Shown: positions 24,192 through 38,274, counted from the first letter of the stretch. The stretch: DNA of 64,000 bases from Acipenser ruthenus (GCF_902713425.1 NC_081198.1:20195188-20259187); one strand, 5' to 3'. Numbers and translations: made by a program. The notes: a model not told the origin generated them from the letters alone.

Positions 24192-25578
24192 TGAACTGAG
24201 ACTGCAGGAAAGACAAAAAAACAAAACAAATAACACTTATGGGTGTCTTATGAACAACTTTTATTTTTTGTATTTTTTTTTTTTTTACATTATATTTAGG
24301 CCACCTGAGTTTTTGTCTTTTTAACTAACAGAAAAAAAAAACTTTTGTTTTGGTTTGGGTCTGGTGGGGGGAGGGGAGGGGATGTCCCTGGCTCTCTTTT
24401 TTTGTATTCAGGCTCTGCTCTTTCAATTTACCATCACAGAAAATAGATTTTGCACTGACAATGTCTCTTATACAGATGATATTCAAACATTTTCAAAGAA
24501 TGCCCAAGCAACCACTGGAACAAAGGAACTGTGAATTGAATAGTGAAATAAGAACTCAAATAATAGCTCTTTGCAAAGAAATGTGCATCAAAGGAATATT
24601 GCAGAGCAGTGCAATTGAAACTGAAACACTACAGTTTAACCCCTCTTGAGTCAATGCACCCAAGGAAGACTTCTGGAAGGCCGGACTGTGTTATTTGCTC
24701 GTCAAAGGAGGATATCGGAAAGTGGTTTACATGGAAAAAATGCAGCCAAAAAAAACCTAATATGACCCCTACAAAAATGACAAAGAAACTGGAGCTTGCA
24801 ATAAAACAGACTGGGTACAAATGTACAGGATAATGTTATTTAGCTAGATAGAAACATACATTGGGTTTACAGGGTAATCTAGCATTAGAAACAGTCCTTC
24901 TTGCATGTGCATTCAATTCATGAGAAGTGTTGAAACAATCAGAAATAGCTATTCCCCTAAAAACACAGCCCTACTTTCCACAGTCTCCTTGGGTGTCCTG
25001 GTTAACCCATTATGTTCCCCATAATGCTGCAATGTCTGTTGCACTGCACCCAAAGATTGTTCATGAAAAGTAGATCTGATCCCTTTATTCTTTGTTTTGG
25101 GTCGATACATTAATAAAACACTGGTCTGGAGCTGTGGGAAGAGTTATAGGAGGAGTCATATAGCCATATCCCAGATAATACTGGGGTGGGTCTGTATTTA
25201 TCGTAGAGTGCTAATGGCTCTTCCTGAGTAGAACAGAAAGGGCTTTGCATATGAACAGCAGAGCTCATTGCTGAGAGAGGTTGTTAAGGGCTGTCACCCA
25301 AAGACTCTATTTTAGTTTCCTTATTGAAGAAAACAAAGGGGATGACACAAGGATGAGAGCCTTGTTTATTACACCATTATTTAAGAATACTAAATATAAT
25401 ATGTATATATAAATTACTTGTTTTATTCAATGTGAAATATATTTGAAATTAGAAGAATATCACATTTTATGAAAAGGTTTGTATTCTTTTGGGGAAAATA
25501 TATATAATGTGTAATTGACATGAAATGCATATATGTGGGACACATGTAATTGGGTGTTTTATCATTTTTGTTTTTTAG
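24192..25578. other. Intergenic or intron before the zinc-finger gene
   Basis: Short open frames (for example 24609-24833, with GRPDCVICSS) could be exon or transposon scraps. No family was recognised. If the zinc-finger gene at 25579 had upstream exons they may lie here, but none can be called. Confidence 0.3.
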
Positions 25579-27114
<1,536 letters not shown>

Positions 27115-27674
27115 AATCTCTGTACTGAAAATAGGAAGTGCTTTAACCAGATGGACAATTGTAATCACACCAGCAAATTAATAATGAAGAGAAATCATAT
27201 TTCAAGTGATTTTAATGTGGAAAGTGTTTAACCTTTTCCAATAAACTGTAAATTCACTTTGGATGGCTGCATAAATAAATAGATACATTGCCGCTCACTG
27301 GCTGAAGACCTTTTACATAGATGTAAATATATATTTTGAAAACATGTGATGTAATACTATAGTTATACACATCTTTTTTAAGTAAATAGAAATTTCTATC
27401 AGCAAACTGTTTTTGGAAGAAATTATGTATCTAATTTTCTGAAAGAAAAGCAGACTTTTCTATAAATCTCTTTATATATATACATCAATGTATAGATCAT
27501 TTGTATTTTTTTTTGCAAAGAACAAAGTTGATTTATTACTGCAGAATTAATTGGCTAATAAAAAGGAAACACTGAGATAATGTGATACTATTTTATCTAT
27601 ATTAATATTTTAGTTTCACTACATTGTTTTACTGTTTGATTTATATTTCTTCACTGGGAGAAGTATCTGTATTC
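27115..27674. other. 3' flank of the zinc-finger relic, AT-rich
   Basis: Degenerate finger-like sequence runs to about 27200, then AT-rich sequence with possible polyadenylation signals. No other gene was found. Confidence 0.4.
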
Positions 27675-28560
27675 TTACACAATTAAAAAAAAAAAAAAAA
27701 AATATTCTTGAGTTTTTATTGGCCCAAGAGTCAAAAAGTATGCATTCATTTTGTCATTTGACACTTCATTGAATACAGTAATGGTATTGTATTGGGAAAC
27801 ATTATTTTCAAGAACAGTTGGGTTGGGTTGGAGATTCTCACCTCCCTCACAAAACTCAGTGGCAGGTTGCCATCTGACATGCATTTTGAGAGCTTCATTT
27901 CTGCCTGGTGTTCCCTCTTCAACCGTGGCAAGCAGTGCATAACTTAGGTTGCCCCCATGCTCAAAAAAATCTGCACAATAATCTATATAATCTGCACAAT
28001 AATGATGGAGTTCTTTGAAGCGAATGTGTCTCCATGTCAAATGTGTATCAAACAAATCTATGCATTTTTCCTACTGTATCATCATCTTGTTACATTTTCA
28101 CTAGGTCAAAATCTGGCTTATCTGTATGAAGCTGTGTTCCTGTCTCAAGTTTTTCATTAGCTGCCTGCTGTCTCGTAATTACATTTATCTCAACTGTTTT
28201 TACTGTAGGACATTCCCAAAAATCACCAGTTAGAACTCCTTCTTTTGCTAAAGAATCAGCTAAAAAATGTCCCATTGTATCCGTTCCCTGCTTTGCAGAA
28301 GGACTTTGCACCCTTTCCCAGTAGATATTCAGACCATATTCTGAAACTAAGTGATCTTTGTGTTTTGAGGTTTCCATACAGCTTTCCAAACATGACAGAA
28401 AGATCTCTTTAACATAGTTAGAGTCTGTATAAATAACCAAGTTTTGCAAATGATATTCAATAGCACTTTGTATTGCAACCATAACTGCAGCTAATTCAGC
28501 ATATTGGTTTATTTTAGTTCCAATTTGTAGTTTTACTACGTCACGTGGTACATTATCTTG
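27675..28560 (-). mobile_element. Old retrovirus-like pol fragment (RNase H region; fossil)
   Basis: On the minus strand the sequence reads as a retroviral-type RNase H. Visible blocks are an 'AELAAVMVAIQSA' helix, 'VIYTDSNYV' with the catalytic Asp, and a C-terminal 'HFLADSLAKEG'. A further open stretch of unclear identity follows. No LTRs, integrase or envelope were recognised nearby. It is an incomplete, broken remnant, and the exact ERV or LTR family is not determined. Confidence 0.6.
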
Positions 28561-29340
28561 TTACTTCTTTAGTTTTTTAAGGTATTTATTTATATGGAAG
28601 CTTCACCTATTGAAACAGAGGTCTAGGGGTTCCTGTTAGACGATAAAACAAATACATGCAACACAATAAATATATGTGTGCATCAAATGTAGTCAGCAGC
28701 CTACAAAAAAAGAACATAAATAAGACTCATCTATGTGTTAATGTGGACTAAAGGAAAAACAATGGCAAGAGGCTGTAAGCAATTACCAAATAAGAACATA
28801 AGAAAGTTTACAAACGAGAGGAGGCTATTCGGCCCGTCTTGCTCATTTGGTTGTTAGTAGCTTATTGATCCCAGAATCTCATCAAGCAGTTTCTTGAAGG
28901 ATCCCAGGGTGTCAGCTTCAACAACATTACTGGGGAGTTGGTTCCAGACCCTCACAATTCTCTGTCTAGAAAAGACTGAACAGATTCAATTCTTTTAGCC
29001 TGTCTCCATACAACATGCCTATTAAACCTGGGATAATTCTGGTCGCTGTTCTTTGCACTCTTTTTAGAGCAGCAATATCCTTTTTGTAACAAGGTGATCA
29101 GAACTGAACACAATATTCTAGGTGAGGTCTTACTAATGCATTGTAAGGTTTTAACATTACTTCCCTTGATTTAAATTCAACATTTTTCACAATATATCTG
29201 AGCATCTTGTTGGTCTTTTTTATAGCTTCCCCACATTGTCTAGATGAAGACATTTCTGAGTCAACATAAACTCCTAGGTCTTTTTCATAGATTCCTTCTT
29301 CAATTTCAGGATCTCCCATATGATATTTATAATGCACATT

Positions 29341-29760
29341 TTAATTGCCTGCACGCAGTACCTTACACTTTTCTCTATTAAATGGCATTGTGTCTGCCCA
29401 GTTCTGAATGCTGTCTAGATCATTTTGAATGACCTTTGCTGCTGCAACAGTGTTTGCCACTCCTACTATTTTTGTGTCATCTGCAAATTTAACGAGTTTG
29501 CTTACTATGCCAGAATCTAAATCATTAATGTAGATTAGGAATAGCAGAGGACCTAATACTGATCCCTGTGGTACACCACTGGTTACCTCACTCCATTTTG
29601 AGGTTTCTCCTCTAATCAGTACTTTCTGTTTTCTACCTGTTAACCACTCCCTAATCCATGTGCATGCATTTCCTTGAATCCCTACTGTGTTCAGTTTGAG
29701 AATTAATCTTTTATGCGGGACTTTGTGAAAAACTTTCTGGATATCTAAATAAACCATCAA
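29341..29760 (-). pseudogene. CR1 ORF2 reverse transcriptase core fragment
   Basis: 140 residues cover RT blocks from DIQKVFHKVPHKRLI to FADDTKIVG and the N-terminal part of the thumb. The catalytic box is FADD. Homologous RT sequence continues in other frames on both sides (29902-30171 with KSPGPDEI; 29098-29337 with KDLGVYVDSEM). Confidence 0.85.
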
Positions 29761-30409
29761 GCAGGTTAGTTAGACACGATCTCCCTTTCCTAAAACCATG
29801 CTGACTGTCCGTAAGTTTACATATAATAGAAATCAGGCTTATTTGTTTGTAGTTACCTGGTTCAGTTTTGTCTCCCTTTTTGTGGATTGGTATTACGTTT
29901 GCTATTCTCCAGTCTGTCGGTACAACCCTGTGTCAAGAGACTGTTGCATGATCTTGGTTAGCGGTTTGTAAATAACTTCTTTCATTTCTTTGAGTACTAT
30001 TGGGAGGATCTCATCCGGCCCAGGGGACTTGTTTATTTTAAGAGCTCCTAGTCCCTTTAACACTTCTACCTCTGTTGTGCTAAAGTTATTTAAAACTGGA
30101 TAGGAAAAAGGTTGACATGTGGGGCATGTTGTCCGTATCCTCCTTTGTAAAAACTTGTGAAAAATAATCATTTAATATATTTGTTATTTCTTTTCTTTGT
30201 TTATGATTTTGCCATTTGTGTCTCTTAGACATTTAACCTCCTCTTTGAATGTTCTCTTGCTGTTATAATATTGGAAAAACATTTTGGAATTTGTTTTAGC
30301 CCCCTTAGCAATGTTCATTTCTATCTCTCTCTTGGCCTTTCTAACTTCCTTTTTGACTTGTGTTTGCAGTTCCAAGTACTCTTTCTGTGTACTTTGTTTT
30401 TGGTCCCTT

Positions 30410-31249
30410 TTAAACACTCTGTAAAGTGCCTTTTTTTGCTGAATATTTTTTTAATTGATCTATTAAACCACTTTGGCCATTTTGTTTAGCTATAGATTGG
30501 TCTACTTTTGGGATGTAATTGTTTTGCGCCTCTCGTACTACATTTTTAAAAAACAGCCATTCTTTTTCTGTGGATGTTTTTTCTATTTTACTCCAATCTA
30601 CTTCTGTTAGTCTCTGTTTCATACCTTTATAGTTTGCTTTTCTAAAATTGTAAACCTTAGCTTTAGTCATTACTTTTGGGGTTTTAAAAATCACTTCAAA
30701 TGAGACCATGTTGTGGTCTGAGTTTGCCAATGGCTCTCTGACCTCTGTTTTATTTATTCTGTCTTCGTTATTTGAAAAGACTAAATCAAGGCATGCCTCC
30801 CCTCTAGTCGATGCCTTGACAAATTGCGTTAGGAAGCAGTCATTTGTGATTTCCACCATTTTAGTTTCGTCCGTCGTACTCCCCACTGGGTTTTCCCATT
30901 TTATATGGGGGAAGTTGAAATCCCCCATTAGTATGGCTTCTCCTTTGCTACACGCATTTCTAATGTCATTGTATAACAGATTAGTTTGCTCAGCTTCTGA
31001 ATTTGGCGGTCTATAACATGCTCCTATTATTATGCCCTTTGAATTTTTGTCAATTATTCTGACCCATATTGATTCGGCGTTGTTTTCTTTTTCCAGATTT
31101 AACACCTGGGCTTCAAGACTATTTCTTATGTATAGCGCTACACCTCCGCCTCTTCTGTCCTGCCTGTCTTTCCTATACAGTGTGTACCCACTAATATTAT
31201 ATTTGTCTCTGTCACTCTCAGACAACCAAGTTTCTGTAACACCTATCAC
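30410..31249 (-). pseudogene. CR1 ORF2 apurinic-type endonuclease domain
   Basis: An open stretch of 279 residues has the catalytic order of APE-type LINE endonucleases: ETWLSESD near the start, RGGGVALYI, GACYRPPN, GDFNFPHI and LANSDHNMV. It would nick the target DNA to prime reverse transcription. The N-terminal N-x-R-S block precedes this frame and is lost or out of frame. It belongs to the same element as the RT at 29341-29760 but is separated from it by frame breaks. Confidence 0.85.
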
Positions 31250-31857
31250 ATCGTAGTTACTTGTTAGTGCAGTAGCTTCAAGTTCTAACAGTTGGTTTCT
31301 GAGACTTCTAGCATTTAGATAAATACATTTAATGGCTGTCTTACCTGAGTTGTTGCCCTTGTTTTGATGTGGTCTCCCTTCTGTTTTTTGTTTTCTCCCC
31401 CCTTCCTTTCTAGTTTAAATGCTTCTGAACATCCTCAAGGATCCTTTCTCCGAGTAGATTGGTTCCCTTTTTGTTTAAGTGCAGTCTGTCCCGCCTATAT
31501 AGATAGTCCTTGTTGTAGAATGTGCTCCAATGTTCAAGAAAGGTGAAGCCTTCCTGTGTGCACCACGATTTCAGCCATGCATTCTGATTTTTTTATTTCC
31601 AGCTGTCCGTATGCTTCTTTGCAAGGTGCTGGCAGTATACCAGAAAATAACACACTTTTGGTCTTGTCTTTTAATTTCCTTCCTAGCTCTCTGAATTTGT
31701 TTTGCAGGGATCTTGGCCTGTCTCTTCCAATGTTGTTTGTACCGATGTGGACGACTACTACCGGGTCGTCTCCTGTTCGTTCTAGGAGCCTGTCCACGTT
31801 CTCAGTGATGTGACAGAGGCTCCTGGAAGGCACTGATCATATCTGTAGAAGAAAAGT

Positions 31858-32307
31858 ACCCTGCTTTTGTACTTCTTCCAGACTGTTTGGTGTGCAACTC
31901 GCATTTCCTGGCTCTTTGTGAAGCTCCTGATTTTGACCAATAACAGGCCAAAATCTGAAACTTTAAAGTAATTAGGATGTTAAAAACAACATTATATTTT
32001 ACAGGTAATTAGATTTGTATATATTCTATTAACCATTACTATTTTTCATGCACATAATGTCAAAACATTATTTTACATAGTTCATCAGTTTGCATGCAAT
32101 TATGTAATATCAGAAAAATGACCTTATCTGTGCTTTCAATCCGAGTTCACCAAAACTGTCCTCTCCCCTATGACTGTTGTAACCGCGTAATCTTCCCCAT
32201 GAGCACCATTTTTGGGAAAGATATCTTTTTTTTCAATTATTCGTGCAGCAATGACAGAAATATTATGATTAGGGCTTCTGATTTTCGTTTTTAACCAATA
32301 AAACACG
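31858..32307. other. Intergenic, nothing recognised
   Basis: AT-rich sequence with no motif that I can support. Confidence 0.3.
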
Positions 32308-34978
32308 TGTGACAGGCATGGCAGAAGCAGGAACTTAAAAACAATGACACCAAATACTGCAGTTGCAAAGAAAGACGCGGCTGGCCATCGTTTTATTTAC
32401 ATACAAAAATAAATAAAAAGGTTTTAACAAAAAGACTTGCTCACAGAGCGAAAACAAAACAGTAAACAAAAATAATCACAAACACAAAGTATAATAAGTA
32501 ATACAGGTCAGGCTGGGCTGTAGCCTTCATTGTTCCTGTATCTTTTTTAGTTACGTTTTTCTCGCTCCTCGCTCTCTACTCTTGCTCCTCATACACCCAC
32601 CACAAGTGCTGAGAGCTGCGAAAATGCGGCTGGGGGAGCTGGTCTCCTGACCTCCCCCCCTTTCTTCATGGCCGGCAGCTCCCCTTCATGGGGCTCCGGC
32701 CAAAGTGTAGCGACCCCAGGCGAAGCAGAGCCCCTGGCGACCCCAGGCGAAGCAGGACCCTCGACGACCCCAGGCGAAGCAGGACCTTCGACGACTCCAA
32801 GCGACAGCAGCAGCAGACCCTCGGGAGGCGACGGCGGCAGCAGCGGACCCTCGGGAGGCGACAGCGGCAGCAGCGGACCCTCGGGAGGCGACGCCGGCAG
32901 CAGCGGACCCTCCGGAGGTGAACTCGGGAGGGGAGCCCCTGGCCATGGAGGCGGCAGCGGGAGCTCCACTTCTCCCTCGTACCCTGTACCCTGTGCGGAG
33001 CAACAGGCAGTCCCAGGCGATGCGGAGCAACAGGCAGCCCCAGGCGATGCGGAGCAACAGGCAGCCCCAGGCGATCCAGGCGTGGCATCCCTGAGCGGAG
33101 CGGGCTTGGCATCCTTGGGCGGTGCGAGGCAGGCATCCTTGGGCGGTGCGAGGCAGGCATCCTTGGGCGGTGCGAGGCTGGCATCCCCGGGCGATGGCGA
33201 ACTGGCATCCCCGGGCGATGCACGACAGGGCTGCAGCGGTCCCTCAGGAGGCGATTGCAGGAGGGGAGCCAGGACCATCGGTGGTGCTCGGGTTGGCCCT
33301 CTTCTCAGCCGCTGCGACCCGGCGGTTTTCCCCCTTGCTCTGCTCAGCACTGTGCTGTGGACCGCCAGCCTCCTGTTCCGGTCCATCCTGTCGTGAAGGG
33401 AGAGGCAGCTCCTGCTCCTCTCCCTCAGGTGGTGGTGGTGGAGGCAGAGGCAGTTCCTGCTCCTCTCCCTCAGGTGGTGGTGGTGGAGGCAGAGGCAGAT
33501 CCTGCTGCTCTGCCCCTGGCAAAGGCGGCAGGGGCTCCTCCCCCTCTGGCTGCGAAGGCGACAGGGGCTCCTCCCCTTCTGGCTGCGAAGGCGACAGGGA
33601 CTCCTCCCCTTCTGGCTGTGAAGGTGGTAGGGATTCCTCCCCTTCTGGCTGTGAAGGCGGCAGGGGCTCCTCCCCTTCTGGCTGCAGCGGGGAAACCAGC
33701 AGGCATGCTCCCTCTGCTGGTGGCAGCGATGGAGGCAGAGCCAGCAGGCATGCTCCCTCTGCTGGTGGCGGCGATGGAGGCGGAACCAGCAGGTACTCTA
33801 CCTCTGCTGGTGGAGGTGGGAGCGGCAAGTACTCTCCCTCTGCTGGCGGATACCTGGGCTGTGGACGTTCGTCCTTCCCCCTCTTGGGCTGTGGACGCAC
33901 CGACTCCCCCCTCTCAGGCGCAGGACGTGGCCGGGTCTGGTCCACTGCCCAGAACCACTGCAGCGTCCCCCACCAGACCCTGGTTCCACGCCTCTTCATA
34001 CTGGGGGTCCCCGTAAGGGCAGTCCTCCCGGACGTGCCCAAACTCGCCACAGGAGCCGCACATGGGAGCCCCTTCCATCCTCCACTGCTCCTGTTCGGCT
34101 GCCCAGTCCGGGGGGCCAAACTGAGTTGGCACCCGGGACCACCACCTCTTATTCAGCTGCTGCTGCTGTTGTTGCAGCTCTTCCTCCTTTTTCCTCCCAT
34201 CTTTCCTCCTCTTCCTCCAAAAAGTTATATAAAAAAAATGAAAAAAAACAAAACTGCAGTATCCTACTCTGCCTGCATCCAGGAGGCACTGGAGATCCCA
34301 TGCAGGACACCACGTGTGGCAGGCTGGCTGGGCGGTGACGTCACGGCAGAAGCAGGAACTTAAAAACACTGACACCAAATACTGCAGTTGCAAAGAAAGA
34401 CGCGGCTGGCCGCCGTTTTATTTACATACAAAAATAAATAAAAAAGTTAACAAAAAGTCTTGCTCACAGAGCGAAAACAAAACAGTAAACAAAAATAATC
34501 ACAAACACAAAGTATAATAAGTAATACAGGTCAGGCTGGGCTGTAGCCTTCATTGTTCCTGTATCTTTTTTAGTTATGTTTTTCTCGCTCCTCGCTCTCT
34601 ACTCTCGCTCCTCATACACCCACCACGAGTGCAGAGAGCTGCAGGCTTTTATATTAGTGACCGAGGGATTACCTACCTATTAATTATTTAATAATCCCCC
34701 GGTCACATTCTGCACAGGTTTTCTAATTATTCCTGGCAGCTCACGAGTACCCACTCTCGCCTCTGCCAGAACACATTTTAAATTAAAACAATAACAAAAC
34801 CTGCGGCGCTTCGCCGTCACAGAATACAATAACTAAATACAGAAAACACGGCACCTCGCCGTCACAAATATAACACAATAATAAATCATAAAACAAAACA
34901 ATAATCGGCACAGGGGTGGAGGGGGAAACCCCGTTCTAAAATAAACAAACCCTGTACAGGGCTGCTCGCCCTGTTATA
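32308..34978 (-). mobile_element. Non-autonomous LTR retroelement, copy 1 (fossil, incomplete)
   Basis: Related LTR sequences lie at both ends (34315-34978, and a shorter 32308 to about 32620). The coding strand is minus. Next to the right LTR is a primer-binding-like TGGTGTCCTGC. The internal region encodes a gag-like CCHC knuckle (CGSCGEFGHVREDC) followed by Pro/Glu-rich tandem repeats, and ends in a conserved block with EPHEGELPAMKKGGEVRR. No protease, RT or integrase was found. The LTRs are homologous to those of the copy at 45369. The element looks broken and moderately old. Superfamily is uncertain; gypsy-like is a guess. Confidence 0.75.
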
Positions 34979-36880
34979 AACCGATAAAAAAACCCCGATA
35001 CAAAAAATAAATAAATCGGTGGATAGCCAATAAACACCGGAAAACACTGTAAAAATTATGGAAATGGTTAATCTATTCACGTTGATTTTACCATTTTCAC
35101 ATTAAAAAAATAAAACCTACTACAAAAATAATAATAAATACATTTCCCTGTGCTGCTGGGCAATGTCCCACCTTCCTGACTTGTATCTATCGTTGATTTG
35201 TTCTGAATATTTTGAACCCGTCCCAACTACTGAGTGACAGCGCATTCCACATTTCTATTGGAGACTCCGCTTGTGAGATTTAAAACCAGATTACAATCAG
35301 GATGGAGGTTTCTTAGTGGCATTTAAAGCTGTATTACAGTTAAGACACAGGATTTAAAACAGAATTGTGGCGAAATGTACAAAAATGCCTCCACACAAAA
35401 ACCCCAGAAGAATGTGCCCATGACCATAGGGATTTCGTTGTGGAAGACAGCAAAGGAAAGAAGGTACAACTTAAGTGTGCAAGTACTGTGGAGTTACTAT
35501 CATTTTTAGCCACCAAGTAAATATTTTGGACGGTTTTCAAAACAATTGTTGCTTTATTTTTACACGTTGGCGATTAATATGATAAACGAGTATATCTGCT
35601 TCAGGTTAAACGATGGCCCGTGTTACACAGAACACTACAAATAAAATGTCAAATATACACTATGTGGATTTGCTATGTTTTTAACTTATTTTAATACTGC
35701 ACATAATTGTGTAGTTTAGAAAATGCTACTTACCAAAACCATGCTGCACGTGAACTGTATTGCATAATTTACTTTATTCTGATTCCAGTGGTGTTTTCTC
35801 AATGCAAGATATATTGTAGGCATATATACAGTGCCGTATAAAACCACATACACTGTATATATAACATTTTATCATGCTCGTTATAGGCCTACTGGCGAAA
35901 TGGTCAAGAGACAGTTGGTGCTTAACACATACGGAATACTTTCCGCCCTGAATTTTAGCATTTTTGGTCATAGAAAAGACACATTTCACATATTTTAAAA
36001 CGTTACCGTAGGCTACTTTTTTTTCTTTTTTTTAGGTAATGATGCGTTTTCGTTTCACAAATCTTCTGCAGACAGTATTTTTAAGCACAACTATATTTCA
36101 ACAGTCACTGCCGAAGCTTATTAATTATTCTTCCAGAAGTAATGGTCGGGTGTAACGGATACGAGGTTATATTTGCGCCGGGCCATGTTGTTAGCAAGCC
36201 TGATGATGTTGTCCATGCTTTACTGTGAAACTGCCTGTGTAACCAGGGCGGGTGTGAGCTTAGGGCGGGAGTTTAATTATGAAAACGCAAGTGTAAACAA
36301 ACAAGTAAAAAAAGATTAGCCTGTCGTCAGACATGTCATGGTAATACAACATACATTCATTTACTGCGTATTGGTATTGATTGCGTCTGGTCAGGGAAGG
36401 GGGACACACGAGCGCGTTAAGAGAATTTCAGCGGGACATTGGCGCAATGGCGCTAACACTGCGGATGCAAAGGTTTGAGCAGAACGTTGTAGTCGTGAAA
36501 GCGCAGCGGCAGAAGCTGTCAGGTTGCAAAGAATAAGGCGAGGGTGAAAGCTACAGCAGCACCGAGTACAGCCTCATAAAGCGGTCTGGGTTACCATGGT
36601 AACTGACACGCAACATGAAACTGAGGCGCTGAATGCCTGACTGTATTTACGTCGCTTACCACGGGATGAGAACGTTGCAGAGTCAATGAATCGAGAGGCT
36701 GGGCCGCTGATCTGATCAGCAGCAGTGACTCTGGTTTAGCGATCCCTTCTTTTAAAGAACGAGACGTTGTGTGTGACTTTAACAAAACCGATTTTTTTTT
36801 ATAGTACAAACAGAAACGATCGTTACTAGTGACGATTCCACATTTTTTTTGTAGTCACTTTCAAAAAACATTCGCAAATT
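34979..36880. other. Low-copy DNA, possible gene 5' region
   Basis: No repeat was recognised. From about 36150 to 36750 CpG content rises and an X-box lies at 36590. Small frames beginning ATG at 36446 (+) and 36216 (-) could be first exons, but neither protein was recognised and no donor is convincing. Confidence 0.35.
36590..36603. promoter_or_regulatory. Perfect palindromic X-box (RFX-type site)
   Basis: GTTACCATGGTAAC matches the RFX consensus GTNRCC-n-RGYAAC on both strands. RFX factors drive ciliary genes from X-boxes near start codons. It sits in the most CpG-rich part of the surrounding 2 kb. Function is inferred from the motif alone. Confidence 0.45.
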
Positions 36881-37586
36881 ACGAGAGTGACGAGCGACAG
36901 CGAAACCCCTGATGACATTGCCTGGTTGTGTGCGCATGACAGACTCCTAGTGAGGGAACGATTACACAGACATGGATGTGCTAGATCAGCGGCTTGTCCT
37001 AGGGACTGTGGAGGGGTGGAAACAGCAAGGCACGTGTTCTGTGAATGTGTCTTTGCTATAAATTTTTGGAATTTGGCGTCTCAGTTTTTGAAAACTATAA
37101 CTGATGTAGATATAATGTCTACTGATTGTATTTTGTTTGGGAAGGATTGGTATAAATGGGGGAAAAAAGAAAACTTCTGTTTGTACAGGTATTTGTAAAT
37201 GTAGGGAAATGGGTGTTATGGGAAAAAAAGAAATGCATCTGTGGGAAAGTATAAATTGCAAACAGAAAAACAAGCGTTTTTTTTCTTTAAAGCTAAAGTA
37301 CAAGAAATGATATTAATTGATAAACAAGTTTTGGGTTGGGAAAGATGCTCAAATAAGTGGGGTGAGTTAATGAAAATATTATAAAGGTAATGAAGCGTGT
37401 ACGTTTAGATGTAAATTGCAAGTGTGTTAATGTAATGGATATGGTTTCTTTCTGTATTATTGTTTCGTAAATAATTTTCAATAAAAAATATTTTCATGTA
37501 TTTTCTTTTGTGAATTTGTTTGATTGGATGTTCTGTATATTTGTTTGTGTGAAATAAATTATATATATATATATATAAAAAATCTG
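36881..37586 (+). mobile_element. K1: U2-targeted Tx1-type LINE (Keno-like), 3' end
   Basis: Only the C-terminus of ORF2 is present, including a Cys/His cluster (CPRDCGGVETARHVFCEC) shared with the C-termini of K3 and K6, followed by the 3' UTR. The A-rich end (aaaaaatctg) is joined directly to U2 at nt 46. The 5' end is truncated at the left edge of the array. The 3' UTR is nearly the same as that of K6. Confidence 0.8.
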
Positions 37587-37729
37587 TTATCAGTTTAATA
37601 TCTGATACGTCCCCTATCAGGGGACCATATATTAAATTGATTTTTGGAATCGGGAGATGGAACAGGGGCTTGCTCCGTCCACTCCACGCATCGGCCTGGT
37701 ATTGCAGTACCTCCGGGAACGGTGCACAC
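37587..37729 (+). ncRNA. U2 snRNA, 3' part (nt 46-188), cut by K1
   Basis: Matches vertebrate U2 from TTATCAG through the Sm site (ATTTTTGG) to the 3' end GGTGCACAC. The 5' 45 nt and the promoter are missing because LINE K1 lies in their place. It cannot make U2. Confidence 0.92.
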
Positions 37730-37841
37730 CTTTCTCTAACATTGGTCAAAGTTAGATCTGGATCTCTCCTGTGAGCATTTTGTCTACCCCTGCTGGAGGG
37801 AGAGTGCCAGTGTTGATGCAAGTTTTCCTGCCGTTTTTACT

Positions 37842-37901
<60 letters not shown>

Positions 37902-38274
37902 TGATTCACATGTGGTGATGATGTAGACAGCAGCAGTTTGTTTCCTGGGAGCATGCAGCTAACCAGACAAGTGTGGTGGAACATGTCCCTATGCCAGGTC
38001 CTTCTTAGCCAGCCAGCCAGCCAGCGAGGCACAGTTGTAGTTACTCAAGGCACCTTGCAGCATAGCAGCTTGGCATGACTATTTGTAAGACGCACTCCGC
38101 CAGTTTATGTTTTGTTTTTGGTGTTATGTGTGTGTTTTTGCTTTTGTTTTCTCCTGCTTAAATTGCACATTTCCCCTCTGGAAGCAGCAGCCAGTTTTTT
38201 TGGAGTCTGCTTGTGCTTGAAATTTAGCACCCACCTTTGAATCCCCCTGTGCCGTCCGGGCTGGGGGGCCCCGG
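37730..38274 (+). repeat. U2 intergenic spacer
   Basis: Spacer homologous to those at 43184, 50491 and 56134. It has a 3'-box-like sequence (attggtcaaagttaga near 37741), then a (TTTC)n tract (37839-37902), a GCCA repeat (near 38010), and the upstream promoter region of the next U2 gene with a PSE-like 'cacccacctttgaatcc'. The right end is slightly deleted into the next U2 head. Confidence 0.88.
37839..37902 (+). repeat. (TTTC)n microsatellite in U2 spacer
   Basis: About 16 TTTC units. The same site in other spacers carries shorter or interrupted versions (43297-43390, 50877-50905, 56527-56580), so it is a variable landmark of the array. Confidence 0.95.

Larger units (their letters stand above)
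28797..31857 (-). mobile_element. CR1-type LINE, long copy
   Basis: Reading from 31857 down, the order is: ORF1 C-terminus with an SGNH-esterase block (VVVHIGTNNIGRDRP, 31534-31833); an APE endonuclease (30410-31249) with ETWLS, GDFNFP and SDHNMV; RT (29341-29760) with [10 protein letters not shown] and FADD; a C-terminal HLEYCVQF block (29098-29337); and a 3' UTR ending at 28797. Several frame breaks separate these parts, and the 5' end of ORF1 is missing. The 3' end matches the copy in ZP intron 5. Confidence 0.92.

Noticed and set aside
24609-24833. Frame with GRPDCVICSS as a piggyBac C-terminal zinc domain
   Set aside because: Cys spacing does not fit the piggyBac cross-brace and no transposase core lies upstream.
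32589-34363. Several long Pro/Ser/Gly/Ala-rich open frames on both strands
   Set aside because: They lie inside a non-autonomous LTR element with GC-rich tandem repeats that keep all frames open. They are not host genes.
36446-36535. Small frame MALTLRMQRFEQ... as a first exon
   Set aside because: No recognised protein, no good donor and the X-box lies downstream of it. Kept only as a possibility in the regional note.
37839-37902. Regular short repeats as a CRISPR-like array
   Set aside because: It is a plain TTTC microsatellite in a U2 spacer of a vertebrate genome, with no spacer-repeat structure.
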